Source: Hyparrhenia diplandra (Eukaryota > Streptophyta > Magnoliopsida > Poales > Poaceae). Taken from it: a stretch of DNA of 64,000 bases. The notes under the pieces are model-generated. The model was not told where the DNA came from and did no database searches. It worked only from the letters and a program-made list of their open reading frames with translations. Each line of letters opens with the position of its first letter. Positions within the stretch are counted from its first letter, which is position 1. Made by a program: the position numbers and the translations under genes. Positions 56,191 to 64,000 of this stretch are shown here, piece after piece. The DNA lies in contig JADLZK010008768.1 of assembly GCA_015847255.1 (NCBI GenBank), forward strand, positions 310,001 to 374,000, in the 5' to 3' direction.

Positions 56191-57078
56191 CACCCCACAT
56201 CCATGACATGCCCCTCCATCAAGCAAAGCAAAGGTATCATTGGTTGACATGGCATTCATAATATCTAAGGGCTTGTTAGAACATATAGACATACAACTTG
56301 TGCCTTAGGAAGCATTCATGGAAAATAAAAGGATTTCAATGTATGTATGCCATCACTATTGCTATTTATGCTTGATTGATCTAGTGATGACATATGACAT
56401 GTTTATGGGCTTGCAACCTCAAGTGTTGAATTTGGCTATCTTTTCACACATATAGTTCAACATAGGCAAGATAACCATTGTCATGAGGTGTGAAGAAGCT
56501 TGTCTTTGGTTCAAACCGAAATATATGTTTGACAAGTGATCCAAATTTGACCAAAATTTGAGCACTATTCTCTCTTCCATAACACAACATGGTCATACCT
56601 TTTGTGGAAATTATCGACAAAGGGGGAGAGATTAGTGCATGAAAGTTTTTTTTAAAAAATTAAAAATTCCACATGTTTTTGAAAATCTTTCATGAAGGTC
56701 ATGAAGTTTTTCAAGTGGTTCACACAAGTAGGGGAGCAAGCTCATAGACAATTTGTTGTATTTGTTTGTGCACTAACATCGACTTACTCATTGCACATGT
56801 ACTTAAATTCTATATACATGCTTGTGTGGTGTATGCTAGTTTTCACAAGTGGTTTACAAATGTTTGAATAACTAGCATGCATAGGAGCTAGCTAGATTTT
56901 CTAAATTCGCTCTTAATTCAAGTACCTTGCTTATAATGTGATCTCACGTGGTACTTTGAGTTTTGATGAAAATCTAGTCATCTTGATGCTTGTATGGTGA
57001 AAATGGCGCAACTCCGATTGGTATCACGCTTCAAAGATCCATTTCTACCACCTTAAGCATCATTTTGGTAACATAGCA
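56191..57078 (+). other. Copia 3' non-coding region
   Basis: Contains a purine tract AAAGGGGGAGAG (56,619-56,630), as in SIRE-type elements, then AT-rich sequence. The stretch GGTATCACGCTTCAAAGATC to AGCATCATTTTGGTA (57,019-57,070) looks like the end of this family's 3' region. The element is cut at ~57,079 by another insertion, so its 3' LTR lies outside the window. Confidence 0.65.
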
Positions 57079-60000
57079 TCACGCCCCACTTTTAATGGGT
57101 CGTTAACCTCTCGTATTTGCGCCAGGATCACGCACAAATACGGTCATTAGTGTTAGATAATGGTATGCGAGATATAATAGAAATCCGAGCTTTAATGATT
57201 TAGGATTAGAAAGTCTTCAATGGCGAATGTTTTATCGAGTTAGCCAACCGAAAGCGGTGGATTAACCATGATTTGTGGCCTCATATTCCACAGGCATCTT
57301 GAGCACGGACGGAAACCCTTGGCAACTACATCTTCTTCCTAGTAAACGCCTCCACGAACTCCCTATTTAACGTTGATCGTCTACCTTGACAACGATCTTA
57401 CCTTTGGATGTGCCGATATACGTAAAACAGAGGGGTGAGTACAAAGGTACTCGGCAGAAGTCCAAACCAGGGTGGTTTGGTAAATTTTAGGGTTTGGGCC
57501 CTAGCGAGTCTCTAAAACTGCTCTCACTAGTTCCCGGGGGTTATCTCATCTTACCATCACCTTCACATATCACAAAAAGGTTAGTTAAAGCTAATCATAG
57601 ATGTTCTTTCCTAGCATTCGCCCATTCCAAGGGCGTGGCTATTGAATAGATTCAATAAACTCTGCAGAGGTTGTACAATTTCCCCCACACGATAGGCACA
57701 GTCTTCCCCATCAGGGTTGGTTCCAACAGCCCAACGAGATCCGTACCCGCTTGAGTGCTACTCTAGGTATGTTGGTATAATCTTCACCACGACTTCTCGG
57801 GGTTGGAAGGACAACACGCCACCACAAGGATGACGCATCACCCTAGACAATATGGTGATACCAAATCACCCGGCTTTACAGGTAATACCTAATTACCCAA
57901 CCTATCTTTGTCAACACCACTCTCAATTTCAAATCATCAATATGTGCCTCTAGCACCTGCGCGCCCGCGCGCCAAACACTTACGTGGAAGACACGCATCC
58001 ACGCTTAACCGGACCATGGGGCCACTCTCCCCATGTGCGCTCCTAATAGATCGTTTGCCTGCTCCGACCACCTTGGATCCCAATTATACCTCAACCCAAC
58101 GGTGTGAATCAAGCCGATCCCATAAACGACGTGTGGTCGCATTTAAATATCGCACTAGGTAGAAGGTCTATGAACCGGTCCTTAGGGAGGCGAGCATCTC
58201 TCCGCGGGATTCATCCCCGATTGTGATTAGTCCACCTCCATGTAGACAATCACCACTCACCTTTTGTTGGAGGGTTCACATTCTTACTTAAGTTACATCG
58301 ATCTTACTTAATCATCTTATATCATCATTCATCATTATATTAAGGTCATAATTAGGGGGTAAGGACTTGCCTGGGATGTTCTTACGGATCGGCAGATTGG
58401 CGTCGAACGTCTCTAACGCGTACTCAGGGAGAAACCTCTAATCCGATCGTCGAAACTACCTTGCGTCGGACGATAAAACCTAGCTTGAACTATGGCACAC
58501 AAAACAAGCATAGAACATTATGGTGGTAATAGGTTAGTTGCATAGATCTAGAATTTAGATAAATTATGGAAGTCGTTTCACGCGAAACGGAGTTAAAATG
58601 CATGAGTTATGGATTTTACAATATTAATCCCTAATTTATTAATTAGGGTAATATTATAATATAATTTTATCATGTAATAAATTTGGATCTAATTACATGA
58701 TAAAATTCCATAAATTAAATAATGAATTTACAAATTTTTCGGGAATTTTTCGATATGGGAAATGGGATTTCTAGCTTCCTGTGTACACTAACCGGGTGTA
58801 CTTAGCAATTTCCCCTGTGTACCCAGAGCTGTATAGATGCGTTGTATACATGACAGGTGGGGCCCTTTTTGTGCCACGTGGGTGCCTACGTGGCACCGTC
58901 GGCCGTGGGTCCTTTGTGGCGGCACATTCGCGGATCGCCGTTAACTTGGCGATGCCAGCGTCGGTACCCATCGGGCGTAGTGACGGCGTGGACGGCGCCC
59001 CGTCGGGGCGACGGTGGCGTCCGTTTGGTCCCCGCCCCGCCGCATCCCGTGGCGGCGCGTTGCCGGAATCCCCACCCGGGCCGGCCGCCTTGGCTCGTTG
59101 CTCGCCGGGAGGGTCTTATGAGGATCCTCTCGTCACCCGCTTCGACGGCGGCAACCGGGCGGAGGAGGCGAAGCTCTCCCCATGGCGGCAATGGAGGCGT
59201 GGCGGTGCTTCGGGCGGCAACACTTGGAGGCGGGGCTTCACAAAGACAATCGGGGAAATCGTAAGGAAAAAGGAAGAGGGGAGGTTGGGAAAACATACCG
59301 GTCCACCAATTGTGACTCGCAAGAACCACGACGGCGGTGAAATCTCGACCTCCGTCGGCGGCGGGAAAACCGATTTGGGGGCAATCGAAAAAGAGCGAGG
59401 AGGAGGTGGAGAGGGGAGGAACCAATGGGAGCACCTTGCGTTCCCGATCGTGGCGGACCTCTAGGGTGGAGGGCGAGCCGTCCGATTGGGCCTGTCGGGC
59501 CTATTTATAGGTCGAGCCACGACAGTGCGGGCGGGGCCGGTGATGCGGCGAGATTTTTCCGACATCTCGCCGGGCACGGGCGACTCAGCGCTTGATCGCA
59601 TGAGCCGGGCGGGCCGCGACGCCGGGCTCCGGTGAACTAGTCCATCGCCGGGTCTCTCGAAGCACGAGTGCGTTTGCCGCCACGAAGCGGCGGCGCTAGC
59701 GGAGCACGGCGCCGGCGCGGTGTTGGCGTTGACACGCTCTCCGTGTTCATGGCCCTATTCGGATGGCTCGTCGGGGTTAATGCCTTAGGCGGAGTCCGGT
59801 CTTCGTCACCGGCTCCGACGAAAATGGCTTCACTTTAGACGCCCAAACGGCCGAGATGTCACATTGCGCGCCGCGGTGTTCGAGCTGGTCCGTGGCGCCG
59901 TTGTGGGGATTGAAGTCCGCCATCAGGCGCCGGACTCGACTAATGTCCTGGCTGGACCTTGGTGGCATCGCGGTGCCGCGTGGGCGTGCTGCCTAGGGTC

Positions 60001-61285
60001 GCCGCCGGGCGGTGTCCGGGCAGCTTGTCGATCTTCGGGCCACGATGGTGGCAAGGTCCCGGCAGCCACTATGGGCGTTGACGCCGGCCGGCGTGTCGTG
60101 GCATCGCACGGGCGAAGCATCGCCGGAGTTAATGCCTACGCTGCGGGCTCGGTTGCCGTCGCTACCCGGCGGGGCGGTGCATCTGTGGCGACGCTGGCAT
60201 CTACGCCCGAGGCTGCGTTTCGGAGCGGAGCGGTTGGCGCCGTGCGGAGTGCATCGGGAGGATGGACGTGGCGATCGTGCGGAGGTCGCGGGTCGAGTCT
60301 CCATGGCGAATTTGGGGTCGGGTTCCGGCTTGGCCGTCGCTTCGTCCGTCAGCGGTGGCGGGCCCTGCGTCGCGCCGGCGTCAGCGAGAAGACGACGCTT
60401 TTCGTCGTTCTCGCCATAACCGAGGGAGTGAACGGGGCGGCTTCGGCAGTGTGCAGGGCTTACGGCGGGGGCCGGCCCACTTCGGCGTCTTTGGTGGAAA
60501 GAAGGAGATGAGGGCGTTTTCTTCTTGGGGCGAATTGAGCCCACGAGCTCTCTTTCCCTTCCTCTTTTCTTTTCCTATTTTTTTTTCCTCTTCTTCTATC
60601 TCATGTATACTTGATATATTTCTCTCCATTACTTTTAGGCAAATGAGTATATGTTCTTAGGACCCTTAATTGAGTACTAAAAATGTATACCCTTATGTGG
60701 AGAAATATATCATAGCATGTGTTTTATAATTCCCTTTTAATCTCTACCTTCATGTATACCTCTATGTAATTGTATGTGTGTGTCTTTCATCCATTTATTC
60801 AAGCATATATATTCTTAGAATTTATTGTTAAGCATTTATATATATATCCTTGCTTGGAGGGTCACACACATACATACATATATTGGTATACATGCCCTCA
60901 TTAATTTCCTTTTTATTTCCTAGGGCTTACACATGGATCAAGTGTATATATATATTCCATGGACACATTTATATGCTAGGAAGATACATACACCCCTCAC
61001 ATATGCCTTCTAAGGTTTGTGGATTATTTCCGTAAATATGTAAATCATGCTCATGCATAACTATACTTCCATAATTAAAGTCTAGATCAAGAATACATAC
61101 CTTGGCCACCATAAGCTCGACAAGCAACAAACAAGAGGGAGTCTAATTTCTATATGGTGGATTTTTATGCAAGGTTTTCGAAAACAGGGGTTTGGTTTTA
61201 TGGAAAGTAGATCAAGTTTTAGTTTATTTCAAAAAGTTCAAATTTTTAGTGAATTTTAAAATGATGCAAAAACACGGGTGTTACA
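57079..61285 (-). repeat. Long LTR (~4.2 kb) of a minus-strand gypsy-type element
   Basis: On the minus strand it starts TGTAACACCCGTGTTTTTGC at 61,285, a beginning shared by several long-LTR plant gypsy groups (Tekay/Del, Retand), preceded by the purine tract AAGTGGGGTAGA. The other end is near GTGGGGCGTGA at 57,079; it lacks a clean CA, so the edge is approximate. A TATA box CTATAAATAG is at 59,510-59,501 on the minus strand, with a pyrimidine-rich leader following. The interior 58,780-60,550 is GC-rich, and open frames on both strands there (for example 58,781-59,464 plus and 58,886-59,434 minus) are low-complexity and not convincing. AT-rich repeats fill the rest. Confidence 0.6.
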
Positions 61286-61288
61286 AAT

Positions 61289-61302
61289 CTACCCCACTTA
61301 GA
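61289..61302 (-). promoter_or_regulatory. Polypurine tract before the 3' LTR
   Basis: Minus-strand TCTAAGTGGGGTAG directly before TTTGTAACACCC. The same 14-mer recurs at 61,638-61,625, 336 bp upstream. Confidence 0.7.
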
Positions 61303-61860
61303 TGAATCTCGTCCCGAGATTCCGGGTAAACTCTGAGAGAGAAACCTAACGGGGTCTCAAGAGAAATGACAGAGGAAGTTTTGAGAGAGTAGGGGTGGTT
61401 TATCGCCTTCTGAGGGGATGTCCTCGAGAGAGAGTCCTCGGATTTCGCCACTTTACCAACTTTGTCGGGCAAGGGGTATACCCTATGCCTTCTTGTTGGA
61501 TGATAACTCCACCTTTGCTTAGTTGAGAAAAATACCACCACGCTAGGATTCATATCCTTATGTTTACGGCATATTCTTTTTTCGATGTTGGTCGCTTGAT
61601 TTTATTTCTTCATACTCCTTTTCTCTACCCCACTTAGAGAATTTAACCTCCATATTTCATTGCGGCATACTCTTGATGGTGCGGGTATAATATCGATGAT
61701 ACCTCTTTTTTTTTGTGTGTTCTTTTTCGCTTTTCTTTTCTTTTCCTTCATCATTTTTTTTTTGAAAGAAAATGGCACCAACAATATTCATAAAAGAAAT
61801 TTATTCCATGCCCGAGGCTACTGATTCCTTTCTAGGGCCTCTTATAGGGTAAGGGGCGCA

Positions 61861-61953
61861 TTACAAGGGCATACTGTAACAAGTGATGCTACCAAAGATG
61901 GCTCCCGAGATGAAGTACGCAATGAAAATGACTTCTTCTTCATCCATGCACAT
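61861..61953 (-). CDS. Small ORF, predicted 30-residue membrane peptide
   Basis: ATG at 61,953 to TAA at 61,861, 30 residues. It begins MCMDEEE (acidic), then VIFIAYFISGAIFGSI and CYSMPL, a hydrophobic stretch long enough for one membrane helix. It is framed by its own signals on the same strand: a TATA box CCTATAAAAGG at 62,134-62,124, ~170 bases upstream of the ATG, and a poly(A) signal AATAAA at 61,805-61,800, followed ~40 bases later by an A10 run (61,763-61,754). A longer overlapping frame (62,197-61,940) begins upstream of the TATA box and is basic; it could be an alternative product. I recognise no family. Coding status is unproven, since a 30-codon frame can arise by chance. Confidence 0.4.
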   Translation of the reverse strand: MCMDEEEVIFIAYFISGAIFGSITCYSMPL

Positions 61954-62123
61954 CTTGAGGCTTTCGGCTTCCGGCGTACTCCTTCTTCTTGCTTCTTTCT
62001 CCGGGTCTTCGGACGGTGTTTCTCCGGGTCTTCGCTTGCTTCCTTGAATCTGGGTCTTGTGCGTGGGGTGGGGATTGGTGTTGGTGTGTGGAGCGCCCGA
62101 TGCCGAGGGAGAGGCTCGAACGG

Positions 62124-62134
62124 CCTTTTATAGG
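62124..62134 (-). promoter_or_regulatory. TATA box of an internal transcription unit
   Basis: Minus-strand CCTATAAAAGG in a GC-rich setting, followed by a CA-rich leader (CACACACCAACACC) and the small ORF at 61,953-61,861. Confidence 0.55.
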
Positions 62135-62435
62135 CAGCCCATTAGCGAGCTCGGGGCGGGTGCGCTGGCCGAAGTTCGCGCCATTACCGGCGAGCATCGC
62201 GGCATAGTGGCGTTAATGGGGGTAATAGCAGCAAGAAGCTCGGGTGGTGGTGGTCGTGGCGACGGTGTCCTCGCACGCGGCGGGGCAAGGACCGGCGTGC
62301 TCGACGGCGATGGTTGTGCCGAGGAGGTGCGGTGTGAGGAGGACGGCGCCTGCTGTGGGGACAGCGGCGTGATGCTGAGAGGACAGCAGCGGCAGGGGAG
62401 GAGAGCGAGAAAGAAAGAAAGAAAATGGGGTGGGC

Positions 62436-62455
62436 GAGAGAGAGAGAGAGAGAGT
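62436..62455. repeat. GA microsatellite
   Basis: GAGAGAGAGAGAGAGAG run; T-rich simple sequence follows at 62,597-62,638. Confidence 0.9.
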
Positions 62456-63330
62456 AATGGGAAGGGAGAGGGTAGCGAATCGCGACGGCGTGTAATCGTA
62501 GCTACAGCACGTTGTCGCGTAGCGCTTTGTCGGGGCGCGGGGACCGTGCGGTGGGACGCGTGCGATTAGGTGGGGGTCGAGTGTGGTCATCATATTTTCT
62601 TTTTCTTTTTCTTTTTGTTTTCACTTTTTTTTTTTTTTGTACCCCAATTATTGGTGGTCTTCGCCCGATTTCGGCGAGGTTTTGAAAAGGGATGGGAGGG
62701 GAGAGGTAGGGATCTGGCCGATGGTGGGTTAGAAAGAAAGGTTAGGGGTTTAAGATAACAATCTATGGGGGTAGTTCAAGTAACTAACCGCTTAAACAAA
62801 CATTACAATGGACTTACCTGTTTGTGAAACGTATGAAAATGGTAGTCACGGTGAGCTTGGTTTTGAGGGGACTTGCTATGATACTCGTGACTTAGGGAAA
62901 ATTTTCGATACGTTCACTGATCCCATCGTACTTTCCTCTTCGTTAAGTACTATGAATAGTAAAACTTGGAGGATTTCCTTTAGGATAGAAAGATTTGGAT
63001 ATTATTCTAAACAAACGAGCACGACAATATATCATTCCAAAGGCAATTCTACCGATAACATGGGTTCATATCACCCATAAAACTACGGACGACGACATCT
63101 TGCGACTTCAAACATACTACTAATGTAGAAGCAAGGGTAACTACTGCTACTAAACAACTACTAAAAGCTACTATCTGCTACTAAAACAAGCGCACAAGCA
63201 TGCTCTTTTGTGGCTACTAGCTTAACTTAGATGGTACTACTTAAACTTGTCTAACACTTGACGGTGCCCCTTGGGTTTGCTTGTGAATTTCTCTTGCACA
63301 TTTGTTGGGCATATGGGGATCACTTGAGCT
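62456..63330. other. No supported gene
   Basis: The plus frame 62,808-63,080 (90 codons, MDLPVCETYENGSHGELGFE ...) lies antisense to the element and has no motif. TACTACTAAA-type triplet repeats are at 63,115-63,185. Confidence 0.4.
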
Positions 63331-63337
63331 TGCCAGG

Positions 63338-63409
63338 TCTTCAATAGTACTTCCTTCTCTTCTTCCTTTTTCGTCTTCAATAGTACTTCCTTCTCTTCTT
63401 CCTTTTCTT
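63338..63409 (+). repeat. 36-bp tandem duplication
   Basis: TCTTCAATAGTACTTCCTTC occurs at 63,338 and 63,374; on the minus strand this lies just past the coiled-coil frame. Confidence 0.9.
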
Positions 63410-63896
63410 GAGGACGCTCGGGGCTTCTTGTAACTTCATTTGGGTGGCTTCCTTCTCTTGTTGTTGTGCTTCAAGCAGGGTCTTCTTCTCTTCTAACTCC
63501 GTCTTCGGGGCTTCCATTTGTGCAGCTCCTTCCGTATGTCTTCGTTCAACTTCTTGTTCTTCTCCACTTCTTTCTTCAAGCGTATCTTCCGATCTCCAAC
63601 TCCAACTCCCGATGGTGGTAGAGGGTTTGAAAGGCGCCCGGATACTTTGCCGTAGAGACACAAGGGTGTAACGGAGTCCGGGGTGTTGCCTTTCTCATTT
63701 CCTTGACCTTCTTGAACCATATAGCAGAAGTCCGATCCATCTTTGGGTAGTACTTGGCATGACTGTCGTTGAGTTGGTCTTCATACTCCCTTGCAATAGG
63801 CCTTGAGTGCTTCCAAAGTGCAATCTTCGGCAAGTGTCCCATATGTCGTTCCGCGTTCACGGAATCTTCGATACCCTTCTTGGAGGGAATGTGCAA
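63377..63896 (-). pseudogene. Coiled-coil ORF of the minus-strand element, fragmented
   Basis: Three overlapping minus-strand frames give pieces of one charged protein. 63,896-63,576 contains HMGHLPKIALWKHSRPIARE then YEDQLNDSHAKYYPKMDRTS. The others, 63,661-63,377 and 63,720-63,493, give Glu/Lys/Gln-rich coiled coil (ELEEKKTLLEAQQQEKEAT; KKEVEKNKKLNEDIRKELHK). Frame changes near 63,650 and 63,560 are needed to join them. A long coiled coil without enzyme motifs fits the gag-like proteins of some non-autonomous plant retroelements; that is inference. The N-terminus would lie beyond or near the window end. Confidence 0.45.
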
Positions 63897-64000
63897 CCTG
63901 CATTACACATTTGAATGCTCCATCCTCAAAGTACTCTGGTAGTAGTACCGAGGTTCCTGTGTAAACCTTAGGTATTTGAGAACTTCCGGAGGAGAAGTGG

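Larger units (their letters stand above)
37695..57078 (+). mobile_element. Ty1-copia element, SIRE/Maximus type, twice interrupted
   Basis: The element consists of a 5' LTR (37,695-38,894 plus 50,359-50,892), a primer-binding site, a gag with two zinc knuckles, and a pol in copia order (protease, integrase, reverse transcriptase, RNase H), then a long 3' non-coding part. It is interrupted by a Tat-type gypsy element in the 5' LTR and by a minus-strand long-LTR element at ~57,079. The 3' LTR is not in the window. At least five frame lesions show it cannot move by itself. The left edge is approximate because no target duplication can be tested. Confidence 0.85.
61286..64000 (-). mobile_element. 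Internal region of the minus-strand long-LTR element (non-autonomous?)
   Basis: Reading the minus strand toward the 3' LTR: a coiled-coil ORF region (63,896-63,377), a stretch with no known domain (63,100-62,760), a promoter-like unit with a small ORF (62,134-61,750), two polypurine-like tracts, then the LTR. No gag, RT or integrase motif appears in these 2.7 kb, although the element continues beyond the window, so autonomy cannot be judged. Confidence 0.5.

Noticed and set aside
58781..59464. 227-codon plus-strand frame, MYTNRVYLAISP...
   Set aside because: It lies antisense in the GC-rich part of a long LTR, overlaps equally long minus frames, and is Gly/Arg-rich without a domain.
59864..60544. 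Overlapping 180-215 codon frames on both strands
   Set aside because: Mirror-image frames from high GC content; no motif, inside the LTR.
57079..61285. Solo LTR
   Set aside because: A polypurine tract abuts its upstream side on the minus strand and element-like sequence continues beyond it, so it is more likely the 3' LTR of an element that extends past the window.

Overview
The window looks like nuclear DNA of a grass (Poaceae; panicoid is a guess from repeat style only). Genes are split by GT/AG introns and the intergenic space is dense in plant transposons: a Ty1-copia element of SIRE/Maximus type, a Ty3-gypsy element of Tat type, a chromovirus-like remnant, a long-LTR minus-strand element, and Stowaway- and Tourist-like MITEs. 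I saw no bacterial or organellar gene order, no rRNA or tRNA gene that I could support, and no CRISPR array.

Layout. 1-5.2 kb: decayed F-box-like (At1g67623-type) sequence in two copies, flanked by a ~105-bp direct repeat, then a ~185-bp duplication whose second copy carries a Stowaway MITE. 6.06-8.04 kb (minus): an apparently intact five-exon gene of unknown function. 8.17-13.69 kb: a segment bounded by 43-bp inverted repeats (36/43 identical) that holds same-strand fragments of two unrelated housekeeping genes, ribosomal protein eS1 (S3a) and citrate synthase; this resembles a Pack-MULE-like gene-capture element. 13.7-22.7 kb: low-gene sequence with a short-period repeat array (15.8-16.8 kb), a gutted Ty3-gypsy element (18.2-20.4 kb) with a Tourist-like MITE in its left LTR, and the 3' end of another gypsy element on the minus strand (21.4-21.8 kb).

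22.9-31.7 kb (minus) is the most interesting locus. A DNA topoisomerase II-like gene of at least 17 exons keeps the TOPRIM acidic residues and the DNA-cleaving tyrosine but has lost the sequence signatures of the ATPase. Its last topoisomerase exon runs in frame, through normal splice sites, into a Ulp1/SENP-type (C48) cysteine protease exon. The protease module is duplicated: the proximal copy has Tyr where the catalytic His should be, and the distal copy keeps His, Asp, Gln and Cys. Two frameshifts and one out-of-frame junction mean the gene may be dead, or that some of these are assembly errors.

31.7-37.7 kb: mostly non-coding, with a candidate DNA transposon (32.5-35.5 kb) marked by AAGGCATTTT-like motifs at both ends. 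37.7-64 kb is a nest of retroelements. A copia element (5' LTR from ~37.7 kb) was hit in its 5' LTR by a Tat-type gypsy element (38,895-50,353; target duplication GTACC), and its 3' non-coding part was hit by a minus-strand long-LTR element (57,079 to beyond the window). The gypsy element carries a tandem array downstream of integrase and an antisense unit with its own TATA box and poly(A) signal. The minus-strand element carries a similar small unit that would encode a 30-residue membrane peptide.

Exon borders were placed by eye from protein similarity and splice sites; family assignments come from motif recognition, not database search.
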